Source of the DNA: Saprospiraceae bacterium
GTDB taxonomy: Bacteria; Bacteroidota; Bacteroidia; Chitinophagales; Saprospiraceae
DNA length: 64,000 nucleotides
Reading direction: 5' to 3'
Assembly (NCBI GenBank): GCA_021604865.1
Contig: BQJU01000001.1
Span: 124,001 to 188,000, forward strand
In this document: piece by piece, positions 34,030 to 41,458 of the stretch
How the letters are laid out: every line of letters starts with the position of its first letter
How positions within the stretch are numbered: position 1 is the first letter of the stretch
Program-made: the position numbers and the translations under genes
Notes under the pieces: generated by a model
Told to the model about the DNA's origin: nothing
The model's input: only the letters and a program-made list of their open reading frames with translations
Database searches by the model: none

Positions 34030-34947
34030 ATGCAAAAGTTATTCCTTCAATTCGCAGGATTAGCAGTTTTTTTTACACTCATTCTTGCCTCTGGCTGTAC
34101 TGATGATCCTGTAACACCGGATAATCCGCTGAACCCGATCATTAGCTTTGCCAATGAAGCAGGATTTTTGTCTGCCGACGCTGAATTACAGGCAGGAGAA
34201 ACTTTCTTTGTTAAAGTGAATGTTTCTAAGGGGGACAACCCATTACAATCCATGACCATCAATGAAAATGGAGCAAAACTGGCTGCTGCCCGTTTTACGA
34301 TTGATAATGGTGCGATTACTTCCAACAACCCTTTCCTGATTACAGGGACTTCAAAAGATGGCGCTATTTTCGAATTTTCGATTACACCTAGTACGGTGGT
34401 AGGTGATATCTCTACCTATTCTTTCCTGGTTACCGATGAGGCAGGTGAAACAGACGAAATATCTCTCGATATTACGATTGCGGCACCGCTTACTACTCCA
34501 TTGGATGTAACGTATACTGCTGTAATTGTCAATAACGCTAGCGGTCCTGCTGGTAGTAATGGTGGATTGGACCTGGATACTGGTGTCAATGTACCTTCCG
34601 CTTCTGCTGAAGCAGAATTGCGCGATATGGGTATCGATATTAATCTACCCGTATCTCAAAACTGGCTGCAGCAGATTCAGCCCAGAAATGGAGCTACCTT
34701 ACGTTTACCTGATGTGGACGCAATCGAGAATTTCTCATTTGAAAACGTGGATTCGCGTGAAGCCATTTTGGGTGCTTACGAAACAGCTGATGATGTTACC
34801 CAAACAGAAAAATTGGCTGAAGGTGATGTATTTATCATCGAGCGTGATGATGATTTCTTCTTGATTCAAGTTTTCAAAATCACAGTGACTACAGGTGACA
34901 ACCTGGATAAGTACGAATTAAATGTAAAAGGCAGTTTAAAGCCATAA
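34030..34947 (+). CDS. Putative surface lipoprotein of unknown function
   Basis: 305 residues. Lipoprotein signal with lipobox LASGC (Cys23) followed by TDDPVTPDNP, an acidic linker typical of Bacteroidota surface-exposed lipoproteins. The remainder is beta-strand rich: an Ig-like domain (about 35-150, ending DEISLDITIA), then a region with IVNNASGPAGSNGGLDLDTG and a C-terminal strand pair. No known family recognised. A strong terminator follows at 35025. Confidence 0.75.
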   Translation: MQKLFLQFAGLAVFFTLILASGCTDDPVTPDNPLNPIISFANEAGFLSADAELQAGETFFVKVNVSKGDNPLQSMTINENGAKLAAARFTIDNGAITSNNPFLITGTSKDGAIFEFSITPSTVVGDISTYSFLVTDEAGETDEISLDITIAAPLTTPLDVTYTAVIVNNASGPAGSNGGLDLDTGVNVPSASAEAELRDMGIDINLPVSQNWLQQIQPRNGATLRLPDVDAIENFSFENVDSREAILGAYETADDVTQTEKLAEGDVFIIERDDDFFLIQVFKITVTTGDNLDKYELNVKGSLKP

Positions 34948-35024
34948 GTTATTTGAAAGGTTGGGATTGAAAATACCACAGGAATTGTCAAATAAAGCCC
35001 AATCTTAAAAATTACTAAATACCC

Positions 35025-35102
35025 AGATGCTTGATTTTTAGTTGCTAATCGGTTTATCTTCCAGATATTCACGGGCAACTAGAAGTCAAGCATCTTTTTT
35101 TT
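35025..35102 (+). terminator. Strong intrinsic terminator
   Basis: A 21-nt stem (35025-35045 with 35075-35095, arms starting AGATGCTTGA) has only two mismatches, a 29-nt loop and a run of eight Ts. It ends the lipoprotein transcript. Confidence 0.8.
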
Positions 35103-35125
35103 GCCATCTACAAAGGCATTTCTAC

Positions 35126-35133
35126 TATTTTTG
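35126..35133 (+). promoter_or_regulatory. Bacteroidota -7 promoter box
   Basis: TATTTTTG matches TAnnTTTG, 50 nt before the next gene and just after the terminator. Confidence 0.55.
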
Positions 35134-35183
35134 TGGTAAGAAAAAATTTTGTAGCGCAAATATTGACTAAATAAGTACTAAAA

Positions 35184-35780
35184 ATGATCCAAACAATGAA
35201 ACCTCTACTACTATTCGGACTATTCACCTGTGTGTTTTTATTGTCCGGTCCAGCAGTACAGGCCCAATGTGAAGTAGCTATTGATGAGGTAGATCCTTTT
35301 GACAGTACTCGTGTTGTGGGCTCCCATCCCGTCAATTTCGGTTATATGATACCAAGTAAGTATGAATTGACAGACGGCCCAAAAATGATCGAAGAAGGGA
35401 AAATGCTTTTTGCCTATTCAGAAAATGACAGCATTAATGGTTTCTTCATGACCTTTGCCATTCAGGAATACAGTTATGAGCCCATTGAAACTGGCCATAA
35501 TGTGCAGATGAAATTATCTGACGGAGAAGTCCTGGCCGTTTACAATATTCCTGATAACGGTACATTTGACAAGACTACCAATATGCGGCTTTATCAACAT
35601 ACCTGTGTCATTCCACTCGATTTGTTTTATAGATTGACCTTTAGCACAATTGAAATGATCCGTATTGAATATCAAAAACAAAACCGGATTATTGTTATAT
35701 CTGAAAAACAACAAAAGGCTATACGAGCCGCCGTTCAATGCGTAGGGCGAAAATCGGGCTTGTATCCGGTGAAACCTTGA
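35184..35780 (+). CDS. Secreted protein of unknown function
   Basis: 198 residues, signal peptide to about residue 28 (AVQAQ). The mature protein has two cysteines (CEVAIDEVD near the new N-terminus and AVQCVGRK near the C-terminus) that might form a disulfide. The body alternates strands (MLFAYSENDSINGFFMTFAI, VQMKLSDGEVLAVYNIPDNG), suggesting a single beta domain. No family recognised. It has its own promoter box and sits between a terminator and the HMA gene. Confidence 0.7.
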   Translation: MIQTMKPLLLFGLFTCVFLLSGPAVQAQCEVAIDEVDPFDSTRVVGSHPVNFGYMIPSKYELTDGPKMIEEGKMLFAYSENDSINGFFMTFAIQEYSYEPIETGHNVQMKLSDGEVLAVYNIPDNGTFDKTTNMRLYQHTCVIPLDLFYRLTFSTIEMIRIEYQKQNRIIVISEKQQKAIRAAVQCVGRKSGLYPVKP

Positions 35781-35910
35781 TTGCAAATTGAAATAAAAAT
35801 AAATAGATAGCTTTGCGATTTAATAGAAAATATTTACTAATTATTTGCCATAAGTGTTGAGTAATTAAATTATTTTATTCATTTTTGATTAAATTCAGGT
35901 GTTTTAAACA

Positions 35911-36126
35911 ATGATACAAACTTTTAAAACTAATATAAATTGTAAAAACTGTAAAAAAACAGTTTCGGGATTTCTCAACGAATTATCGGATTTAACAGCC
36001 TGGGATGTAGATTTTAACTCTACTGAAAAGGTGCTGACGGTCAAGGGAGACCAAATTGATCACAAAAAAGTGATTGATGCGGTGACAGAAGCTGGATTCG
36101 ATATTGAATTATTGAAAACGAACTAG
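35911..36126 (+). CDS. Heavy-metal-associated (HMA) domain protein
   Basis: 71 residues, exactly one ferredoxin-like HMA domain. The metal loop INCKNCKKTV supplies the CxxC pair Cys11/Cys14; the usual Met before the first Cys is replaced (INC). AWDVDFNSTEKVLTVKG and the helix KKVIDAVTEAGFDIELL complete the beta-alpha-beta-beta-alpha-beta pattern. Such proteins carry Cu(I) or similar soft metals to ATPases; no transporter is nearby, so partner and metal are unknown. Confidence 0.85.
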   Translation: MIQTFKTNINCKNCKKTVSGFLNELSDLTAWDVDFNSTEKVLTVKGDQIDHKKVIDAVTEAGFDIELLKTN

Positions 36127-36395
36127 AAATGCCGAGCTAGTAATTAATTACCCTAGCTTCTTGTTCATTTTACTCCACGGGGTTAACAACATTTTCTCTA
36201 TACCCAAACAGGAATTAATTCCTGTCCAAACAAATCCACAAAATTAGGGCCATAAATATATTTATGCCCCTTTCCTGCTTTAAGTCAGCTGCTAACCATT
36301 AGCGCTTCTTGTTTCTAATGAACTAGCCTATCATATAATTCACTAATGCCATTGTAGTGACAGTAATGCTATTTCATTAACTTAAATTCTTGATT

Positions 36396-37184
36396 ATGGT
36401 CCCCCCTAGGAAGTATTATGTATTTCGCGCGGCTACCTCCGTAAGCGAGCTAAAATCCCTTTTGCAACTCCGTTACCGTGGTTATCTTGAGAGTAAATGT
36501 GCCAGTTTGATGCATGAGAATTTGCATGGTCTCGACCTAGATGGTTATGACATGCAGGCTCGGCATTTTGGCTTATTTGAATGTAATGGCCGAACTGAAA
36601 GGCCCATTGGTTACATTCGTTTTGCCCAGGATACTGTGAGCCCACAATTGAAGGAAATCTGGCAACTGTCGATGGGATATCCCGATCTGGTTAACCAGCT
36701 GGAATATAACCCAAATGCACCTTATCCTGTTCTAGGGCATTTGGAAGACTCCGGCCCGGTAAATGATTTTTATAAAAACATTTGCTCGGAAGGCAAATCT
36801 ATGGTAGAAGGCAGCCGTATGGTACTGGATTCAGCTTATCGTTCACTGGGCTTTTCTCGATTTATCATTGAAGCCGCCGTTTCGGTATGTCTATACAGTT
36901 TTGCCTATGATTTCTCTGTATTGGCCTGTGTGCCTAATCACCGTAGGTTTTATGAACGCTTTGGTTTTACGAACTTGCACACCTCGGTCTACGATGATGT
37001 CAAATGTCATATTATGCTCATCACTCAGAACCAGTTGTCGAATCAATTGCGCAACAACTTTGAACAGATGGCAGAAGCCTTCAGTCGTTTTAACGCACTT
37101 TATTATTACCCGAAAGTGGCAGGACAGTACACTCCAATGCCCATTCCGCAACCAATTTTGGACAGGACACCTGTTGTGGCCTGA
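36396..37184 (+). CDS. GNAT-fold acyltransferase resembling N-acyl amino acid synthase FeeM
   Basis: 262 residues from ATG 36396 (MVPPRKYYVFRAATS); a TTG two codons earlier is ignored. Layout matches the autoinducer-synthase-like GNAT branch: LLQLRYRGYLESKC start, HFGLFECNGRTERPIGYIRF central strands, the EGSRMVLDSAYRSLGFSRFI segment equivalent to the acyl-donor site (E-x-S-R-x-V), and VLACVPNHRRFYERFGF, a typical GNAT acetyl/acyl-binding end. FeeM enzymes join a fatty acyl group from acyl-ACP to an amino acid. Substrates here are unknown. A carboxyl methyltransferase follows after 31 nt on the same strand. Confidence 0.6.
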   Translation: MVPPRKYYVFRAATSVSELKSLLQLRYRGYLESKCASLMHENLHGLDLDGYDMQARHFGLFECNGRTERPIGYIRFAQDTVSPQLKEIWQLSMGYPDLVNQLEYNPNAPYPVLGHLEDSGPVNDFYKNICSEGKSMVEGSRMVLDSAYRSLGFSRFIIEAAVSVCLYSFAYDFSVLACVPNHRRFYERFGFTNLHTSVYDDVKCHIMLITQNQLSNQLRNNFEQMAEAFSRFNALYYYPKVAGQYTPMPIPQPILDRTPVVA

Positions 37185-37215
37185 TTTTACTAACAAATAA
37201 AAAGAATTTCAATTT

Positions 37216-37851
37216 ATGAAGAAACAGATTACAGCCCTAGTGTTCCTGGCAATAGCCTTTTGCACTCCCTTAGGATGGAGCCCCGAACTAATAATAAGTA
37301 ATAAAATTCTCTTTCTGATTTTTTACTTCTGGCTAATTTTGACGACTCAGCCGGCGATTGATTTAGCAGAAGCAAGAATAAAAAAAGACACAGACCAATT
37401 TTCCGTATTCATCGTACTAGGGTTTTCGGTTTTTTCGGTAAGTTTCGCAGTATACGAATGGGCATACCTTCTGGAAAAAGAACCTCCCTTAGCTTGGGAG
37501 GTCATTGGTGGCCTGCTGCTGGCAGCAGGATTAGGATTGCGCATCTGGTCAATCCGGATATTGGGTAAATATTTTACGACAACGGTCAAGCAGGTTGATA
37601 ATCATCAATTGGTTACTTCAGGGCCCTATGCTAGCATTAGACACCCCAGTTATTTGGGGGCGTATCTGGCATTTTTAGGTAACGCTGTTTTTCTTGGAGC
37701 CTGGATGGCTGCCGGATTTACCTTTATTTTGATGCTGGTAGCTTATAACATTCGTATAAATGTAGAAGAAAAAACGCTGGTTCAGATTTTTGGAGATCAA
37801 TACCAGCAATATCAAAAGAGAACGAAAAGGCTTCTACCTTATATTTGGTAA
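37216..37851 (+). CDS. Isoprenylcysteine carboxyl methyltransferase-type membrane methyltransferase
   Basis: 211 residues, about five membrane helices (LVFLAIAFCTPLG, ILFLIFYFWLIL, FSVFIVLGFSVFSVSFAVYE, EVIGGLLLAAGLGLRI, LAFLGNAVFLGAWMAAGFTF). The C-terminal SAM-binding core is clear: GPYASIRHPSYLGAY (Arg142, His143, Pro144) and RINVEEKTLVQIFGDQYQQY (Glu184/Glu185), as in ICMT/PEMT relatives that methylate carboxyl or amine groups of lipidic molecules. Prokaryotes do not prenylate proteins in this way, so the acceptor is probably a small lipid. It is paired with the FeeM-like acyltransferase upstream. Confidence 0.85.
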   Translation: MKKQITALVFLAIAFCTPLGWSPELIISNKILFLIFYFWLILTTQPAIDLAEARIKKDTDQFSVFIVLGFSVFSVSFAVYEWAYLLEKEPPLAWEVIGGLLLAAGLGLRIWSIRILGKYFTTTVKQVDNHQLVTSGPYASIRHPSYLGAYLAFLGNAVFLGAWMAAGFTFILMLVAYNIRINVEEKTLVQIFGDQYQQYQKRTKRLLPYIW

Positions 37852-37865
37852 GCGCTTGTTTGAAG

Positions 37866-37930
37866 GGAGCAATGTTGGCGGATTATTTGTTTGGTTTGAC
37901 AAGTAATCCTTCAACATTGCCTCTTTTTTT
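37866..37930. terminator. Bidirectional terminator between methyltransferase and glyA
   Basis: Arms 37866-37885 and 37904-37923 (GGAGCAATGTTGGCGGATTA against TAATCCTTCAACATTGCCTC) pair over about 20 nt with a few mismatches, followed on the plus strand by seven Ts. Confidence 0.7.
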
Positions 37931-37953
37931 ACGGCAAAATCTTTCAGATCGTG

Positions 37954-39237
37954 TTATATTTTGGCAGGACTCTGCTCATATAATGGAAACTCCGCCATAA
38001 ACTGATTGATATCCTTGCGGATATCATCAATCAAAGATTCATTGTTTATATCCTGAATGATGTGATCAATCCACTCGACTACTTTCAGGCAATCTTCGAC
38101 TTGCAGCCCACGGGAAGTAATGGCCGCTGTGCCTATACGTATGCCTGAAGTCACAAAGGGTGTTTCGGTATCAAAGGGTACCATATTCTTATTGACGGTA
38201 ATATCGGCCTTTACCAGCGTGTTTTCAACCACTTTGCCTGTCACTCCTTTGGACCGCAGATCTATGAGCATCATGTGGTTGTCGGTGCCTCCGGAAATAA
38301 CTTTATATCCTCTTTCTACAAAAGCTCCAGCCATGGCTTTGGCATTTTTTATCACCTGAGCAGCATAGGATTTAAAGGCAGGCTGTAGTGCCTCCCCGAA
38401 AGCCACTGCTTTGGCTGCAATAATGTGTTCCAATGGTCCACCTTGCATACCCGGAAATACAGCACTATTCAGTACTGTGGACATCTTAATTGGCGTACCT
38501 TTTTTGGTGGTCTTTCCCCAGGGATTAGGATAATCTTTACCGATCATAATGATCCCACCTCTTGGCCCACGCAGTGTTTTATGAGTTGTAGAAGTAACGA
38601 TATGGCAATGTGGCATTGGATTATTCAACAATCCAGAGGCTATTAATCCGGCCGGATGAGCAATGTCTGCTAACAATAGTGCACCCACCTTATCTGCAAT
38701 GGCGCGAAAGCGTTCATAATCCCAATCGCGTGAATAAGCTGAAGCCCCACAGATAATCAGTTTGGGGCTTACCTCCTCGGCTTTCGCTTCTACTTTATCC
38801 ATATCCACCAGTCCGGTGTCTTTTTCAACACCATAAAAGTGAGGATCATAAACCTTACCCGAAAAATTTACCGGTGAACCATGAGACAGGTGTCCGCCAT
38901 GAGAAAGGTCAAAACCCAACGTGCGATCACCCGGATTTAAAACAGCCAGAAAAACAGCAGCATTGGCCTGTGCACCAGAATGGGGTTGCACATTTGCATA
39001 TTCAGCCCCAAATAATGTCTTTAACCGTTCGATGGCCAACGTTTCTATTTCATCCACAACTTCGCAACCCCCATAATAACGTTTACCTGGATAGCCCTCA
39101 GCATATTTGTTCGTCAGGCAGCTTCCTGCGGCATCAAGTACGGCCTGGCTGGTGAAATTTTCTGATGCAATCAGCTCAATCCCATGACGCTGACGGTCCA
39201 ATTCTTTTTTTATTAAAGTAAATACTTGATTATCCAT
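37954..39237 (-). CDS. glyA: Serine hydroxymethyltransferase
   Basis: PLP enzyme interconverting serine and glycine with tetrahydrofolate; main source of one-carbon units. 427 residues, normal for bacteria. PLP lysine is Lys220 in [40 protein letters not shown] and DIAHPAGLI are diagnostic. Its start is preceded at 26 nt by a TAnnTTTG box. No purine riboswitch-like or glycine-riboswitch-like structure was noticed in the short leader. Confidence 0.97.
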   Translation of the reverse strand: MDNQVFTLIKKELDRQRHGIELIASENFTSQAVLDAAGSCLTNKYAEGYPGKRYYGGCEVVDEIETLAIERLKTLFGAEYANVQPHSGAQANAAVFLAVLNPGDRTLGFDLSHGGHLSHGSPVNFSGKVYDPHFYGVEKDTGLVDMDKVEAKAEEVSPKLIICGASAYSRDWDYERFRAIADKVGALLLADIAHPAGLIASGLLNNPMPHCHIVTSTTHKTLRGPRGGIIMIGKDYPNPWGKTTKKGTPIKMSTVLNSAVFPGMQGGPLEHIIAAKAVAFGEALQPAFKSYAAQVIKNAKAMAGAFVERGYKVISGGTDNHMMLIDLRSKGVTGKVVENTLVKADITVNKNMVPFDTETPFVTSGIRIGTAAITSRGLQVEDCLKVVEWIDHIIQDINNESLIDDIRKDINQFMAEFPLYEQSPAKI

Positions 39238-39263
39238 GACAAATCTCTTTCTAAATTTTCGGT

Positions 39264-39271
39264 CAAAGGTA
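39264..39271 (-). promoter_or_regulatory. Bacteroidota -7 promoter box for glyA
   Basis: TACCTTTG on the minus strand matches TAnnTTTG, 26 nt before the glyA ATG. Confidence 0.6.
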
Positions 39272-39400
39272 CAATAAATCTACCAAGAAATCCCTTTTTA
39301 TAGCCGGAGTCAGTATTAGCCACTCGTCTTTAAAACATTAATTTCTCTCTAAGTGTATATTGTGTAATCTGGCTTTATGCCAAAATTTGATCAATCTTAC

Positions 39401-39408
39401 TATTTTTG
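39401..39408 (+). promoter_or_regulatory. Bacteroidota -7 promoter box
   Basis: TATTTTTG matches TAnnTTTG. It lies inside an upstream in-frame extension, so it places the true start of the phosphatase-like gene at ATG 39438. Confidence 0.55.
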
Positions 39409-39437
39409 AGTCTAATTCCGTCAAGAAACCATTATTG

Positions 39438-41015
39438 ATGCGGGAAAAAATAATAGCGGCCTTTTGTTTAAGTATTCTTTTTGGTAGCGTGCTCTCTGCC
39501 AAAAGCATTCGATTTCGTTGTATGTGGCGAGATGATCCTTCAACGACTATGGTGGTTGGCTGGGATCAGGTTTCGGGTAATAGGCCCGTTCTTTATTATG
39601 GCCCTTCGGATCAGGGAACCAATTGCAATGCTTATCCCAAATCCAAGCAGCCGGATCAGGTGATTTCAGCTAAAGGCATGAACAATCATTTTGTTCGGCT
39701 TTCAGGATTGATTCCCAACACGGTCTACTATTTTGTCATCAAAGATAGTGAAGGGCTAAGTCAGCGTTATTCCTTCAAAACGGTACCTAATGATCCGGAG
39801 AAACGTTTATCCATTATTGCGGGAGGAGATTCCCGCAATCACAGGGAGGCCCGCTGCAACGCTAATATGCTGGTCAGCAAGTTAAGGCCACACTGCGTTA
39901 TGTTTGATGGTGATATGACCGCCGATGATACTGCTCCTGCCTGGCGAAACTGGTTTGACGACTGGCAATATACTATAGGAAGTGATGGGCGTTTGTTTCC
40001 CATTATTGCTGCTCGTGGTAATCATGAAGCTTCTAACCAATCAATTGCTGATCTTTTTGATGTAAAACACGAAGAGTTATATTACGCCTTGAATCTCGGT
40101 GGCGACCTGGTGCGAATTTATACCCTCAACTCTCTACTTCCGGCAAGTGGCAATCAGAAAGCCTGGTTGGAAAAAGATTTAAAAAACAATAGCCAAATAA
40201 CCTGGAAACTGGCGCAATATCATAATACGATACGCCCTCATACCAGCAGTAAACCCGAAAGAGATGATTTGTTACTCAACTGGGCAACCTTGTTTTATAA
40301 ATACCAGGTCAATCTTGCTATCGAATCAGATGCCCACGTAGTCAAATGGACCTACCCGATCCGCCCATCCCGTGAACCGGGTAGTGAAGAAGGTTTTATT
40401 CGTGATGATATTCGGGGAACAGTCTATATCGGAGAAGGCGGATGGGGTGCCCCATTGCGGGCTAGTAATGATAATAAATCATGGACCCGAGATAGTGGTA
40501 GTTTCAATCAATTTAAATGGATTTTTATCGACCAATATGGTATCGAAATACGGACCATTCGTACGGATGGCGCGAATAGAGTTGCCGAAGTCAATCATAA
40601 TAATATCTTTAACCCACCAATCGGTCTGGTCATTTGGAGCCCTAGCAATGGCGATGTAGTAAAAATCCTAAACTCAAATCCACCGCCACCAGCCGTCCAG
40701 CAAGAATTATTGGTTTCGAAAAAACCCAATCCTAATATTCCTCCCGCAAAAGACGATTGGGCCGGTATTCAACCACTTGATATTGATTTTTCTACAGGAG
40801 GTGTATCCGTTGACTATAAACTAAAAACTACCTGTGACGTCACCATCATCCTCATTAATAAGGAAATGAAAGAAGTGACTCGGGCCTTGCTCAAAGGGCA
40901 AGCTCCTGGGCCCTATATTAAAAAGTTGGATATGAATAAGATATCTGCTGGAGAATACCTTCTGATTATCAAGGCCAATAACCAAGTGATCCGCCGATGT
41001 AAAATTAAAAAATAA
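39438..41015 (+). CDS. Purple acid phosphatase-like metallophosphoesterase, secreted
   Basis: 525 residues from ATG 39438. Signal peptide ends near SVLSA. An N-terminal fibronectin III-like purple acid phosphatase domain (about 22-115, NNHFVRLSGLIPNTVYYFVI) precedes a calcineurin-like phosphoesterase core: GGDSRN, FDGDMTADD, AARGNHEA (GNHE about 194-197), AQYHNT. The last metal motif, normally GHxH, reads ESDAHVVKW, so the first His of that pair is Asp. A C-terminal beta domain (about 440-525: GGVSVDYKLKTTCDVTIILI to KKLDMNKISAGEYLLIIKAN) resembles a sorting-type tail without the NPxP start, so T9SS export is possible but not certain. Confidence 0.82.
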   Translation: MREKIIAAFCLSILFGSVLSAKSIRFRCMWRDDPSTTMVVGWDQVSGNRPVLYYGPSDQGTNCNAYPKSKQPDQVISAKGMNNHFVRLSGLIPNTVYYFVIKDSEGLSQRYSFKTVPNDPEKRLSIIAGGDSRNHREARCNANMLVSKLRPHCVMFDGDMTADDTAPAWRNWFDDWQYTIGSDGRLFPIIAARGNHEASNQSIADLFDVKHEELYYALNLGGDLVRIYTLNSLLPASGNQKAWLEKDLKNNSQITWKLAQYHNTIRPHTSSKPERDDLLLNWATLFYKYQVNLAIESDAHVVKWTYPIRPSREPGSEEGFIRDDIRGTVYIGEGGWGAPLRASNDNKSWTRDSGSFNQFKWIFIDQYGIEIRTIRTDGANRVAEVNHNNIFNPPIGLVIWSPSNGDVVKILNSNPPPPAVQQELLVSKKPNPNIPPAKDDWAGIQPLDIDFSTGGVSVDYKLKTTCDVTIILINKEMKEVTRALLKGQAPGPYIKKLDMNKISAGEYLLIIKANNQVIRRCKIKK

Positions 41016-41023
41016 CCTTGTTG

Positions 41024-41140
41024 GGTGCTTGTTTGGAGGTCGGCTTTTGTAGCGAAAAGTGATCCTTTGCAGTCCATGCTCCTACGCAGACGCCCGGAGA
41101 AAGCTTCAGCGCAAGCGTAAGGTTGGCCCAAACAAACGCT
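41024..41140. repeat. GTTTGGAGGTCGGC repeat element
   Basis: Left end GGTGCTTGTTTGGAGGTCGG and right end GGTTGGCCCAAACAAACGC share an 8-nt perfect inverted core (TTGTTTGG 41029-41036 with 41128-41135). The interior has GAAAAGTGATCCTTTGCAG, the complement of text inside the 18357 element. Starts 9 nt after the phosphatase stop. Confidence 0.6.
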
Positions 41141-41190
41141 GAGCAGAAAGAGCCTGCACGCCTATCTCATAAATCACTTCCGAATACGGA

Positions 41191-41225
41191 CATGTTCGCA
41201 GCCTAAAGGTAGGCCTGCAAACATG
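41191..41225. repeat. CATGTTCGCAGCC repeat hairpin
   Basis: CATGTTCGCAGCCT (41191-41204) pairs with AGGCCTGCAAACATG (41211-41225) with one bulge and one G-T type mismatch; loop AAAGGT. Nearly the same design and loop as the 24528 hairpin. Confidence 0.6.
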
Positions 41226-41458
41226 CTCTGAAACAATTTCAACAACCTAAACCCAGCCTTTGTCTTCTTTCTCTTCAATGTTTGGTCACCTAGCTTACGT
41301 CTGATTTTGGTTTAAGATAATTTTAACCAAGATATAATACTTTTTAACGCACTTCTTTCCTTTTCTATTTGTTATAAGTTACTGAATAACAGTGGGTGAA
41401 CTACTTGGTTCGCCTATTAGGTCTATGAACAATCCTTTGTAATATCCAAACTTAAACT

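Larger units (their letters stand above)
41016..41458. other. Repeat-rich intergenic region
   Basis: 443 nt without a gene. It contains two members of the GAGCATGTTTGGAGG repeat family (41024-41140 and 41191-41225). The last 170 nt before the next gene show no clear promoter consensus. Confidence 0.6.
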
